This document shows, in pieces, positions 29,255 through 40,409 of a DNA stretch of 64,000 bases. How positions within the stretch are numbered: position 1 is the stretch's first letter; the number at the start of each line of letters is the position of its first letter. A program made the translations under genes and the position numbers. Source of the stretch: Macrostomum hystrix. Taxonomy: Eukaryota; Platyhelminthes; Macrostomidae. The notes under the pieces are model-generated. The model had not been told where the DNA came from. It saw only the letters and a program-made list of their open reading frames with translations, and ran no database searches. The stretch spans positions 25,085,001-25,149,000 of the forward strand of contig CATNEN010000038.1 in the NCBI GenBank assembly GCA_950097015.1. The letters run 5' to 3'.

Positions 29255-29425
29255 CTGTGTACAGCTGATTAGTCCATGGACTGGGGGAGCGGCGGCCGTC
29301 ACACATACCCAAGTTTCCGCACCAACTGATGCTGTTACCCATTTTACAGCTTGAATAGTTGAAGCACTTGGAATTTTAGTGTATTTTTTAAGGACTAGGG
29401 TTCAAGCTTCCTACATGCTGACTGT
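29255..29425 (-). repeat. SINE family B, diverged
   Basis: It shares gtccatggactggg and cattttacagcttgaatagt with family B. The head region is decayed. Confidence 0.55.
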
Positions 29426-29451
29426 CTCAGTATCATTAGTAATAATATTTG

Positions 29452-29752
29452 CAGGAGGGCTGCGGGCAATGGCACATCATTTGGTGACAGTAGAAATGTA
29501 GCCAGCCAGGTGGCAATTCTGCCCATTTCGCTGACTCCTGAGCACACACGCACACAGCTGTGAATATCTGGCCAGACTTTCTCATCTTCAGGCAGCTTAC
29601 ACTCTCACTGTGCTTTGAAGGTTGGCCCTCAATGGGCGTAAATTGCACGATATGCGCCCAAGCCTCAAATGCATGTGTCCTCGCCGCGGAATTGAGCACA
29701 GTGACCTTGGTGCGAGAGGCAAATAAGTTAGACCGCTCTGCCACTGACTTTC
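29452..29752 (-). repeat. SINE family A, near full-length
   Basis: On the minus strand: head with gagcggtctaac, body ctgcctgaagatgagaaagt, and tail ggctacatttctactgtcac in place of the usual gctgcgggtctagtgtcac. It lies about 180 bp upstream of the ZIP start codon. Confidence 0.8.
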
Positions 29753-29933
29753 TTTCGGTATCCGTAAGAAATCCGTTTGAATTTATTTTTTCAGCATTAA
29801 ACAACCCAGCACTGCTGGGACAGAAGACACTAACTCATAGCTATCGGTAGCTCTATACAGCTGTCATCTGCTTCCGGTTCATCAATCTGTGTTTTGTCAA
29901 CTGCCCAGAATCTCTAGTCCTATCACCAAACAG

Positions 29934-32565
29934 ATGGCATTCACGGTGACGGATTTGAAAGTGACGCTTCTGTCGCTGATGGCAGTCACTGTGTTGGCCG
30001 TGTGCCTTGGTCCCGTGTACGCCCTGTATCGATTGCGCAGCTCCGAGGTCGCGTCGCGTTTCAGCCGCGGTCGCGCCGAAGAACGTCGCAGGCGTCGTCG
30101 TCGAGAACTGTGGGTGTCGCGCATGTCGGTGTTTGCAGCCGGTGTATTCGTCTCCGTCGGCCTCATGGATCTATTTCCTGACGCCTATGACGACCTGACC
30201 GAGGCCGCCGAGATCTATCGCTGGAGGATGCGCCGATTTCCATTGTCTTATTTTCTAATGCTCTGCGGTTTCTTCATGGTGCTGGTCCTGGAGCAGATTG
30301 TGCTGAGCTGTCGCGAGCGTCAGTTGATGCGCCAGTCGCCAACTAGTAGATCCACTAGCCGACGAAGGCAACTCCGGGAGCAGAAGCTCGTGAATGAGCC
30401 TGGCGGTCGGCAGGATGATGGCGCCGAGACTGACGCCCTGCTTGGCCAGCCAATTGTGTCGTCCGCTGCCAATGTTTCAGCCGCTCTGATTGGCTACGGC
30501 ACATCGCCACAGGTAGCCAGCCGCCCAGTTGTTGCTAGGCGGGCCCGTTCATTATCGGACATTGCTGCCTCTTGGCGTCAGGCTGGGGACTATGGCGACG
30601 AGTTTCAAGGAATTGTCGGCATTCGAGCGGAGCCTGTGCCGCCGACACCGTGGGAGGTGGCCGCAATGTCTGCTGGTCGAGTTCTAGAAATCGACAATGA
30701 CCCGCCTGATGATATTTTTAATGAGGCCGACGCTACGGCAGAGATTGAAGCCGCAATATCTGAGGAGGACACTGCTTCTACTGTGCACGATTGCCAGCAG
30801 ATGGGTCATCATGGTAGTAGCTTTGTTAGCGCTAGCCAGGTGAGCTTCATTCTGCCAGATCTGTCAGGTTTAACTGTCATCCTGTCAGTTCTAACTGGTC
30901 TGTCAGCTTTAATTGTCACTGTCATTCTGTCAGGTTTAACTGTCGTCCTGTCAGGTTTTACTGTAATTCTGTCAGGTTTATCTGAATCATGTCAGGTTTA
31001 ACTTTCATCCTTTCAGATTAAAACTGAAGTTATATATTTGTAAAATATTCATCTAGACTTCGTCTTTAATGATTGCGATTTTGAATAATTAGTCTCGTTG
31101 CTGACAGAATATCTGTCAGAACCTTGACAGTAGCTTCGATGGAACTGAAGATGATGTCTTTTGAAGTTCGCTCTGCCAGAGTCCTTTGACTTTTGAGCAA
31201 TTTTTTAATGAACCTTGTTAGCATGCAGATACATTTTTGTGAGTTGTGGTCCTATTTTGGGGTTTACCAGTTCTACCCCCTTATGGTGTTTTAACATTAA
31301 AATCTAACCTTTTACGGGCTTCTAGTGCTTCGAGAAATATCCTGCTTGTGAATAATAATTGTTTGCACATGCCATTATTGGGTCATACGTGCAGTCGATA
31401 GCACAGCCGCTAGCTATTGAAACAATGCAGAGTTAACTGTCATTCTTTCAGGTTTAGCTATCGTCGTGTCAGGTTTAACTGTCGTCCTGTCAGGTTTAAC
31501 TGTCGTCCTGTCAGGTTTAACTGTCGTCCTGTCAGGTTTAACTTGCCATCCTGTCAGGTTTAACTATCGTCCTGTCAGGTTTAACTTGCCGTCCTGTCGG
31601 GTTTAACTGTCGTCCTGTCAGGTTTAACTATCGTCCTGTCAGGTTTAACTTGTCGTCCTGTCAGGTTTAACTATCGGCCTGTCAGGTTTAACTTGTCGTC
31701 CTGTCTGGTTTAACTTGTCGTCCTGTCAGGTTTAACTATCGGCCTGTCAGGTTTAACTTGTCGTCCTGTCAGGTTTAACTATCGGCCTGTCAGGTTTAAC
31801 TTGTCGTCCTGTCTGGTTTAACTGTCCTCCTGTCAGGTTTAACTGTCCTCCTGTCAGGTTTAACTGTCATGCTGACAGGTTTAACTGTCATTCTGTCAGA
31901 CAATGCAATGTCTTGCTAAATGGCACAAATTGTTTCAGTGGAGTTGGGAATCGAACCACCGACCTTCAAATAGCGAGTCCGACGCTCCAAACACTAAGCT
32001 ACGACCCAGCTTTCAGGGTGTCCTGAGTTCCTGAATAAAATCCTGGGTTCTGAGTACTATTCCTTGCTTTTAAATCCGCATTTCTCTTTTTCCTATTCAG
32101 ATACGCACGGTGCTTCTAGTAGCAGCAATGTCTGTCCACTCCCTATTCGAAGGACTATCCCTAGGCCTAATCCCAGCCGTGGGCAACGCGGCAAGCCTGT
32201 TCGCTGCCATCCTGTTGCACAAGCTGATTGTTGCATTCAGCATCGGCATGCAATTGAGCTCATCGCGTCTGTCCAAAGTCACCGTGCTCGCCTGTGCCTG
32301 CGTTTTCGCCCTGATGAGCCCAGCTGGCTGCGGCCTGGGCATGCTGGTGATCGAATTCGTGAACCACTCGGCCGCCAAGCTAGTTAGCGGCGTCCTTCAG
32401 TCCATCACGTCCGGCACCTTTCTCTACGTAGCCTTCTTTGAAGTGCTGCCCCACGAGTTCAACACTGGGCGAGACCGGCTTGGCAAGCTGTTGGCCCTGG
32501 TTCTGGGCTTTGCCACTGTTTGTATCTACGTTTTTATTGAGTCAATGAAAGAGGACGCCGGTTAG
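29934..32565 (+). CDS. ZIP-family zinc transporter (SLC39A1/2/3 group)
   Basis: Two exons in phase 0: 29934-30839 (302 codons, ending SFVSASQ, donor GTGAGC) and 32101-32565 (154 codons plus stop, acceptor attcag). The 456-residue product has three helices before the loop (LLSLMAVTVLAVCLGPVYAL; FAAGVFVSVGLMDLFPD; YFLMLCGFFMVLVLEQIVL), a long Arg/acidic variable loop, and helices with the ZIP signatures SVHSLFEGLSLGL and HKLIVAFSIGMQL. The His, Ser and Glu residues in these helices form the metal-transport site of the family. ZIP1-3 proteins import Zn2+ across the plasma membrane. An in-frame ATG at 29889 would add 15 residues; I prefer 29934 because the first helix follows directly. The intron holds a 21-bp array. 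Confidence 0.92.
30870..31005. repeat. 21-bp minisatellite, first part (ZIP intron)
   Basis: Diverged units of ctgtcaggtttaactgtc begin 30 bp after the exon 1 donor. They keep the exon's reading frame open into the intron for about 54 codons. Confidence 0.75.
31435..31905. repeat. 21-bp minisatellite, main part (about 22 copies)
   Basis: Unit gtcaggtttaactgtcgtcc plus t, 21 bp, with 20-bp and 22-bp variants (taacttgtc, taactatcg). It is the same motif as at 30870-31005, separated by 430 bp of unique intron. Confidence 0.9.
31905..32010 (-). repeat. SINE family B, 3'-truncated
   Basis: It retains the tRNA-like head in reverse (gtccgacgctccaaacactaa, B box gggaatcgaaccaccgacc) and part of the body (gtcttgctaaatggcacaaa). 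It lies 90 bp before ZIP exon 2. Confidence 0.65.
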
Positions 32566-32739
32566 ACTTTGAGAATTAGTTTCTATTCATCGTTTACGCA
32601 TGCTTCTCTGCTGTCAGTTTTTATTCAGTATTTTTTAATTCAGCAGTTTAAAAATTATTTTGAACTTTGTAATTTTACTTTTTAAATGTTAATTGCATGC
32701 CTTTGTTGCTAGTATCAAGCTTTTTTATTTAGAAACACG

Positions 32740-33160
32740 CTTTAATATATAGATGCATATTTCTAAACGTGCTTCTATATTTAGAAACGTGCATCTATAT
32801 TTAGAGACATTCATAAAACATAATATTTAGAAACACACTTCTATTTTTAGTAACATGCTTCTATATTTTTAAACATGCTTCTATATTTAGAAACGCGCAT
32901 CTAATTTAGAAACATTCATATATATTTAGAAACACTTCTATTTTAGTAACATGCTTCTATATTTAGAAACATGCTTCTATATTTTGAAACGTGCATCTAT
33001 ATTTAGAAACGTGCATCTATATTTAGAAACACTTCTATTTTTAGTAACATGCTTCTATTTTTAGTAACATGCTTCTATATTTAGAAACAGGCTTCTATAT
33101 TTTGAAACATGCTTCTATATTTTGAACCATGCTTCTATATTTAGAAACATGCTTCTTTAT
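32740..33160. repeat. 20-bp AT-rich minisatellite, about 20 copies
   Basis: Unit tgcttctatatttagaaaca, 20 bp, with tgcatc, cacttc and tttttagtaaca variants. It begins about 175 bp after the ZIP stop codon. Confidence 0.88.
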
Positions 33161-33752
33161 AATGCGCTCATCAAAATCAATCGCACTGTGGCTTGTAAAA
33201 GAATAAAAATATTAAAAACTATTATAGCTGTATTGCCGCTTTCAATAACATTAATTTTGCGCCTATTATTTAGTGCTGCTTGTTCTTTGGAATTGGGGTT
33301 TTAAATTTTCAGCTGACACTGATTTTAGTGTTATCTAAGTTTTATCATTTATTTTTCTATTTCTTGTAATTTTCTGAAAATTTCACGTGCAAAATAGTTG
33401 CTATAGAGCTTAAAAATAGATATGCAGTGTTTATTTCAATGAAAAGTCTTTCATATTGCTTATCTAAATGTTAAATAAGCAACAAAAAGGTTGATTAAAA
33501 ATATCCATCAGCACTGAAAGATTTATTTAACTGAGGAGGCAGGCAAGTAATTTATGTTAATAAAGTTACTTGTTTTTAAAAAATTCAGTTTTTTTTTTCT
33601 TTTTAAGTTCAATGATTATTCGACTACTGCTATAATAATCATTCTTAAAGTTACCTGTGATTCTAATTATCATAAATATTGTACAGCGACTTTCGTTCAT
33701 TATACAGTTGCACTGTTTGTTTTGTTATAACAACAAAATAAAATAAATTTGT
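33161..33752. other. AT-rich intergenic DNA
   Basis: Nothing recognised. Confidence 0.4.
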
Positions 33753-33855
33753 CTATCGATTATTCAGTGCGTCAGAGTTGAAGCTTGAAGCTAGAGTGGC
33801 AGCTGATATCGATTATTCAGTGCGTCAGAGTTGAAGCTAGAGTGGCAGCTGATTG
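33753..33855. repeat. Short imperfect tandem duplication (about 50 bp x 2)
   Basis: tatcgattattcagtgcgtc agagttgaagc and gctagagtggcagctga occur twice in succession; the first copy has a small extra repeat gcttgaa. Confidence 0.75.
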
Positions 33856-33989
33856 CAGAAGAAAATCTACTTATGAATATAAAAAATGACAAAATAGCTC
33901 GGCTTTTTTGTATTTCTTTCGAATCCCGTTGCTTTTAGTATTCAATAGTTGAGTTCTGAATACTTGATTGTATTATAAATAGTATTTGA

Positions 33990-34200
33990 GCCTATAGAGC
34001 GTCGGACTCACGACTTGATGGTCAGGGGCTCGATTCCTACGATTCCTACACTACGCTTTGGATTGTGTCAATTAACTCAGCTATTAATTAGTTAGCAGCA
34101 TCAGCTGGGGTAATTCTGGGTGGGTGTGGCGTCCCCCCAGTCCATGTACTGAACAGCCCTACGCCTGGCTTCAGATGTTCTGTCGGCTGTGCACATCTGA
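33990..34200 (+). repeat. SINE family B
   Basis: Head with agagcgtcggactcacgac and B box gggctcgattcct, body with gcagcatcagctggggtaat, 3' end gtccatgtactgaacagccc. The 25-bp array follows its end. Confidence 0.7.
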
Positions 34201-34224
34201 CGTAATAAGGTGTTATCGATCGGA

Positions 34225-35060
34225 TAATGTATCGATTCGGAATCCTGGATTGTATTTCGACTGGGAATCCTGGATTGTATTTCAATTGGGAATCCCGGAT
34301 TGTATTTCAATTGGGAATCCCGGATTATATTTCAATTGGGAATCCCGGATTGTATTTCGAATGGGAATCCCGGATTGTATTTTACTTGGGAATCCTTGAT
34401 TGTATTTTAATCAGGAATTCCGGATTGTATTTCGAATGGGAATCCAGGGTTGGGTTTGGATTGGAAATGATGGGTTGTGTTGGAATTGGGAATCCCGGAT
34501 TGTATTTCAATTGGGAATCCAGGGTTGGGTTTGGATTGTAAATGATGGGTTGTGTTGGAATTGGGAATCCTGGATTGTATTTCAATTGGGAATCCCGGAT
34601 TGTATTTCGAATGGGAATCCAGGGTTGGGTTTGGATTGTAAATGATGGGTTGTGTTGGAATTGGGAATCCTGGATTGTATTTCAATTGGGAATCCCGGAT
34701 TGTATTTCGAATGGGAATCCAGGGTTGGGTTTGGATTGGAAATGATGGGTTGTGTTGGAATTGGGAATCCTGGATTGTATTTCAATTGGGAATCCCGGAT
34801 TGTATTTCAATTGGGAATCCCAGATTGTATTTCGAATGGGAATCCAGGTTTGGGTTTGGATTGGAAATCCAGGGTTGTGTTTGAATTGGGAATCCCGGAT
34901 TGTATTTCGAATGGGAATCCCGGATTGTATTTCGAATGGGAATCCAGGTTTGGGTTTGGATTGGAAATGATGGGTTGTGTTGGAATTGGGAATCCCGGAT
35001 TGTATTTCGAATGGGAATCCTTGATTGTATTTTAATCAGGAATTCCGTATTGTATTTAAT
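34225..35060. repeat. 25-bp minisatellite with a higher-order pattern, about 33 units
   Basis: Basic unit gggaatcccggattgtattt plus caatt or cgaat, 25 bp. Blocks of about 100 bp that include gggttgggtttggattgga and aatgatgggttgtgttg recur four or more times, a second-order repeat. Open frames on both strands are by-products. Confidence 0.9.
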
Positions 35061-35784
35061 CAATTCGCTATTTTACCTTGTAGTGTTCCTCGTGTATTCG
35101 CACTAAAACTATCTTCATTGACAAGTTTTTCTATTTGCAAGAAAACAAATTTTTCATTTTTAACACACCTTTACCACCTAGATGTGTTTGTTATTCACTA
35201 GCTCAATGCATGATGTGTATGGCTTCATATACTTCTCTTAGAGAATCCTTAGCTGTTGCTTAGTAGAAGGCCTCTGGTACCTGACCATTGCAAACTACAT
35301 GTAGCTTGCTATTAACAAAAATGAATAAATATCCACTAAAATGAATACACAAAACAATAAGAAAGATAATTAAAGAGAATTTTGTTAGCGAATCGGTTTT
35401 TGCGAGTTTTTGCATTACATATGCCTGCCAAATCGGATATTCAATTACTAGGTGAATAGTGCTTTACCATATTCAATTTCGACCTTCAAATATTTCATAT
35501 TGGACTCAGAATCACATGAGCATTACAAGTTGATGTTGCGAGCTAGTGATTGAGTGGGCTAGCCAATAGGTGATGTTTGATTTCATGCTTCTCTCATTGG
35601 CTGAAGTAACTGCTTATCTGACTCACAGTTACATGTAATCTAGAAGTGTCTCTTCATAAAGTAGTCAGATAATTTGTTTAATTAATATTAGCAAAATTTT
35701 GCAGGTAAGTTTTTCATCTACTTTCATAAATGAAGTTTGTTTCCAGTATGAATGTGTCACGAACCTTCAAAATATACTTGTAAT
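35061..35784. other. Intergenic DNA
   Basis: No gene seen. tctctcattggctga near 35588 matches the CCAAT-containing core also present upstream of RBX1 and unc-13. Confidence 0.4.
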
Positions 35785-36150
35785 TAGGGTTGACACCTTT
35801 GATTCCTAATTGAGGTGTCACACCTTCGAATCCTAATTGAGGTGTCACACCTTCGAATCCTAATTGAGGTGTCACACCTTCGAATCCTAATTGAGGTGTC
35901 ACACCTTCGAATCCTAATTGACGTGTCACACCTTCGAATCCTAATTGACGTGTCACACCTTCGAATCCTAATTGAGGTGTCACGCCTTTGAATCCTAATT
36001 GAGGTATCACACCTTCGAATCCTAATTGAGGTGGTACACTATCGAATCCTAATTGAGGTGTCACGCCTTTGAATCCTAATTGAGGTGTCACACCTTCGAA
36101 TCCTAATTGAGGTGGTACACCATCGAATCCTAATTGAGGTGGTACACCAT
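35785..36150. repeat. 27-bp minisatellite, about 13 copies
   Basis: Unit cctaattgaggtgtcacacc plus ttcgaat, 27 bp. Open on the minus strand because the length is a multiple of three. Confidence 0.93.
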
Positions 36151-36489
36151 CCAGTGTACTCTCCGGTATAATAGGTCCGATATTTTGTTATATTTTTCAC
36201 ACGTTCTGCTTCTATAACTTCACACAGTCGAATATACTCGTATGTTTAGTTGAATGCTAAAAAAGTCTGATATGTTTTGAGTGTCCGCTAATTTTTCTGC
36301 GTCGTTTTGTGTGGTTAGAGAAAATTTGTAAACCTAATCAAATTTGTATGTCTAATTTGAGTGAGCATTCTATTAGAATGTTCAGCCATCCTCACAATAG
36401 TATGGATGCATGAATGAACATTTATTTTATTATCAACAGACGGCCCTCTTTGTGTTCTAAACAATCTCTGAGTCTCCGAACTTTTACTT

Positions 36490-36770
36490 AGGTTTCACAC
36501 CTTTATCGGACTTTCAGCGCTTATCAGGGTTTCACACCTTTATCAGACTTTCAGCGCTTATCAGGGTTTCACACCTTTATCAGACTTTCAGCGCTTATCA
36601 GGGTTTCACACCTTTATCAGACTTTCAGCGCTTATCAGGGTTTCACACCTTTATCAGACTTTCAGCGCTTATCAGGGTTTCACACCTTTATCAGACTTTC
36701 AGCGCTTATCAGGGTTTCACACCTTTATCAGACTTTCAGCGCTTATCAGGGTTTCACACCTTTCGGCTTT
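36490..36770. repeat. 37-bp minisatellite, 7 nearly identical copies
   Basis: Unit cttatcagggtttcacacct plus ttatcagactttcagcg, 37 bp. Copies are identical by eye apart from the edges, so it is recent. Confidence 0.93.
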
Positions 36771-36782
36771 CTTTCTTTCACG

Positions 36783-36835
36783 AAAATGGGTCATTCGGTT
36801 TGGGAGCTATCGTGAAGTATATATTTGAAATATCC
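36783..36835 (+). repeat. Dispersed repeat also found at 46018-46100
   Basis: gtcattcggtttgggagct, then cgtgaagta and atttgaaata, recur in reverse orientation in unc-13 intronic DNA. The family is unknown. Confidence 0.6.
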
Positions 36836-37404
36836 CCCATGGTCTTTCTCCAATTGGGAGGGAGGAATAGCGGGCCTATCTACTTTTAAACGATTAAAAC
36901 GTAAAATAGTCATTTATCAAAGTTTTTTTAGGAAATACATAGTCGGTACCTTGTGAAGCAAGGTCATAGACACATCATTTCTTATTAATTGCAGTTAAAA
37001 GAAAGTGATACATTATTTTCTTTAATTGTGATGCCGTGCTTGATCTGAAAAGCTTCAGAAATCGGAAATTGAAACGCCTCGATTCATAATCGAATTCTTC
37101 GAATCCAGTCAATGCGGAGATAATTGTGTCTCTTTTCGCAAGGCATCGTTACTCAATTCTTGAGCACGACTTGTCCGCTGATTCTTTCGAATCCGGTTTG
37201 AAATTAGTCTCTATTAGGGTTGACAGCACCTGGCACTAGGACTGGACATTTAATTAGTTAGGGAAATGAGCTTTGATATCATTGCTAGCCGTGAGTTCTG
37301 GGCCGTTCCTGCAGAGAGCTTGTACAGTACGTATAGTTGAGATCCAAGTGACTCACTGATAATCATTTATATCCCAATTCGAAACACATTCTAACACATT
37401 CTTA
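36836..37404. other. Intergenic DNA
   Basis: No gene or repeat recognised. Confidence 0.4.
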
Positions 37405-37770
37405 GGGGGTGAGTGGCAGAGCGGTTAACGGGTTGTCTTTGCTAATCTCGCACCAAGGTGCCTAAGCTCGATTCCGTGGCGAGGCCACATTAATTTAGGG
37501 CGCGGCAGAGGAGAGAAGGCTTGGACGCTTGTCGTGCAGTTTACGCCCTTTATGGCCAATGTCCAAGGCACAGTGAGAGTGTACACTGCCTGACGATGAG
37601 ACAGTCAGGGCAGATGTACACACCTGTGTGAGCGTGTGCCTACGTACAGTATCTGTGTGCGTGTTTGCTCAGGAGTCAGTGAAATGAGCAGAATTGCCTA
37701 CTACTCGCTGGCTGCGGGTCTAGTGTCACCAAATGATGTGCCATTGCCCGCAAACCTCCAGCAATTAGTA
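37405..37770 (+). repeat. SINE family A, full-length reference copy
   Basis: Complete order: A-box-like tggcagagcggttaacg, B box gctcgattccg, body ctgcctgacgatgagacagt, tail caggagtcagtgaaatgagc, gatgtgccattgcccgcaaa, cctccagcaatta. At 366 bp it sets the expected length for judging the interrupted copy at 47245. Confidence 0.87.
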
Positions 37771-37989
37771 CTAATTTTGCTTTTCTCCTATCAGTGCATC
37801 AGAAATTTCTGCGGGCAAGCCTGTCAGCCCATTCTGGATGGTTCTGGTGGCAGATTTCGCTCCGTGTTCTTTATTAAGAGCTCTATGACTCAATACTCGA
37901 GTCTCGTGGGTCTCAAAGCCGAGTATGTAAACCTTGAGTAGGATAATTATCAGTCAGAGGGTATTATTTATAGGCTTTTCAAGGCTGAT

Positions 37990-38029
37990 CAAACGGAAGC
38001 TACTCAAATTGCAGAGTAGCTTCCGTTTG
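37990..38029. repeat. Perfect 16-bp hairpin
   Basis: CAAACGGAAGCTACTC at 37990-38005 is the exact reverse complement of 38014-38029, with an 8-base loop. It lies about 390 bp upstream of the receptor gene. It could be a regulatory hairpin, a microRNA-like stem or a small transposon relic. Confidence 0.85.
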
Positions 38030-38415
38030 GATACTGACAGCGCTGATGCGATGACACAGGTGCACAGGTGCGCTTTCCCAGGCTAACGACCCTCCTGTCA
38101 TTATTTCTAGTGGGCTCAGACAACTTATCATCAAATGGAACTGAACCTCACAGGCCCTAGTAACATAATCTTTAGTCTGTTATTGCAATGATCAAAGCTC
38201 AGGTCAGTGTGACTAATTATAAAACATGAAGCATCTAATGAGAGGGTTTGTCACAAGGCTACGGTAAAAAACAATAAATGAATTGCTAATTATGTATTTT
38301 AGATTTGACGAGCGATATTTTATCTAATTCTAAATCCCTCTTGTCCAGTCCCGAAGGTCCTCAGCCAATCACGCAGTCCATTCAGTACCAGCCGAATCGC
38401 CATCCGGCAGCGCCG

Positions 38416-39513
38416 ATGCTACCAGCTGTGCTGAACACTAGCTGCGATGATAGCTTTCTCGTGGCCACCCACCATCCGGGTAAATTTCTGCTGGGCGCCA
38501 CACTGAGCCTGACCCTGCTGCAGTGCGCGCTGCTGCTCTTCGGCGTCTGCTGCAACACCGTAGGCTACGTCGCTTTGCACTGCAGCCCGCTATCGGCAGA
38601 TCTCGTCGTCCAGTTCCGCTCCCTGATTATTGGCGACCAGTTCTTTCTGCTATTCAACCTATTGGACTCCGGCATTCACCTGGTGGAGAACCTGGGCCCG
38701 GTGAAGGCACCGCTGCTGCTATACATGGCTGCATGGTCGCATCCCATTGTGTGGGCCCTGCGCACCAGCGTGTTCAGCTTTCACAGCTGGACAATGGCCC
38801 TACTAAGCCTGATTAAATCTATCAAAGTCACCAGACCGTGGCGTCAGAGAAGACAGCCGAGACTAATGCGCCTTCTGACAGCCGCCACATTGGCCTACAG
38901 CTTCGCTAGCAACTGTCCCGCGATTGCACTGTTCACCAACTTCAGCGTCTCGTACATTGCACTTTGCCCAGACGGCTACCGGCTGGCTAGCAAGGCCTAC
39001 CTCACCAAAGATGCCAACAGCACGACCATGCACGAAAGATCTATTACGGACTATGCTTCGCCAATATTCCTAGCGGTGAATGTGACCCTGCTGCCGGTGC
39101 TGCTGACGCTCGTCTGCAACCTCGTCACTCTGTGGCGCCTCCGCGAGCGCTCCGGTGGACTCCGCGGCCCCGGCAGCGGTCGCGTCATGCTGGCCCTGCT
39201 GCAGCACCGCAGCGCCCAGGCCACGCGGACGATTCTGGTGCGAACCAACACCTTCCTGGCCTTCCAGGTGCCCGTGCTGATGTGGACGCTTGTTGACACC
39301 TGGTTCTGGGCCAGTCTAGAGCCGTCCGTATTTTCCTGCCTGGTTGTGGTTAGCAACACGCTCAGTCAGGCGTTCTTTGCCACCAGCTTCGTCGTGTGCG
39401 TCGCCTGCGATAGAGGGCTGAAGCGGAGATTCAACGAAACGGCAATCAGCTGCGTGCCAGCCTGCCTGCGCAAGAGGACATCGCCAAGACGTTTGCCAAC
39501 AGCCGTGAATTGA
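38416..39513 (+). CDS. Divergent rhodopsin-class G protein-coupled receptor
   Basis: An intronless 365-residue frame with seven hydrophobic segments. TM1 has FGVCCNTVGYVAL (the family's GNxxV). TM2 has LIIGDQFFLLF (conserved Asp). TM3 ends in SLIKSIKVTRPW, in place of DRY. TM5 is FLAVNVTLLPVLLTLVCNL. TM6 is FLAFQVPVLMWTLVDTWFWA. TM7 has SNTLSQAFFATSFVVCV, in place of NPxxY, and then DRGLKRRF resembling helix 8. An N-terminal NTS glycosylation site and extracellular Cys residues fit a plasma-membrane peptide-type receptor, but the ligand cannot be told. The frame stays open 37 codons upstream without ATG, so an upstream coding exon is possible. Confidence 0.8.
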   Translation: MLPAVLNTSCDDSFLVATHHPGKFLLGATLSLTLLQCALLLFGVCCNTVGYVALHCSPLSADLVVQFRSLIIGDQFFLLFNLLDSGIHLVENLGPVKAPLLLYMAAWSHPIVWALRTSVFSFHSWTMALLSLIKSIKVTRPWRQRRQPRLMRLLTAATLAYSFASNCPAIALFTNFSVSYIALCPDGYRLASKAYLTKDANSTTMHERSITDYASPIFLAVNVTLLPVLLTLVCNLVTLWRLRERSGGLRGPGSGRVMLALLQHRSAQATRTILVRTNTFLAFQVPVLMWTLVDTWFWASLEPSVFSCLVVVSNTLSQAFFATSFVVCVACDRGLKRRFNETAISCVPACLRKRTSPRRLPTAVN

Positions 39514-40409
39514 GATGCTATAAAGCGGCGACTCAACGAGACAATCAGTTAAAAATCTCGCGCTAATGAGAAACTACGAACTTTTACTAAGTGAGAGAGT
39601 AAATTAATTGTCGTTTTGAGCACATCCAATGCCATTGATAATGTTGGACAGCCACAGCATATCAAATAATATTTTAATAGATTTCTATTTTACGTTAAAT
39701 CAAACTTTACAAACTTCAGATTGTATTTTTGAAAATGTTTTTCCTGATTAAATTTATCTAAAAGACAATGGTCACTTTACGTTCTAAACATCGCCACATG
39801 AGATCCACGACATCCAAGTCTTGTAAGACTGGTTAGGGACATGTCCTGCACATAGTTACAAAACACTCCTATAGCAAATGCCCAGAGGAAATGAGCTCAC
39901 TCGGACTCAGCCGTACTCAATCCCGTAGCTGAAAGCAAACCATTCATTTCCTAACCGGCGAAATCACACGTTCTTCCTGTGTTACTCGTAGATATAGCCG
40001 CGAGAAATAGTACTAGTAACTCTTATGAAGCATATTGCGACATAGCAACGCTGGACTATGCAAATGTAACTACAGGCCCTAAATTTAGCAGGAAGATGTC
40101 TAATTATAAATATATAATCATCAAAGAGCGCTAACGTGTTGGATAGGAGGAGAATTATCTTTGCAACTATTTTTGGAAGATAAATTTACTGACTTTTTTG
40201 CATTAGTTTGCAACGTTTCCACAGATTATTGTACGAGGGCGCTAGGTAGGGCAGATGTCGGCAACATAGGATAATGCGACCATTGGTCTCTTTCAACCAC
40301 ATACACACTCCAGTGTCTCATCTAGATGCCACGTCTCTACACTATCTCGTCTCATCTCCGCCATATATCACCTTTCTTGACCTTCATTTCTCCCCTATAT
40401 GATCTCTTC
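39514..40409. other. Receptor 3' flank
   Basis: No further gene seen. The transcript end was not located with confidence. Confidence 0.35.

Noticed and set aside
31005-31434. Extra coding exon of the ZIP gene between the two array parts
   Set aside because: No helix or metal-binding motif is missing from the two-exon model, and no frame here is protein-like.
38190-38204. ATG ATC AAA GCT CAG followed by GTCAGT as a first exon for the receptor
   Set aside because: Its phase-0 donor does not fit the acceptor at 38302, which needs one extra base for the receptor frame.
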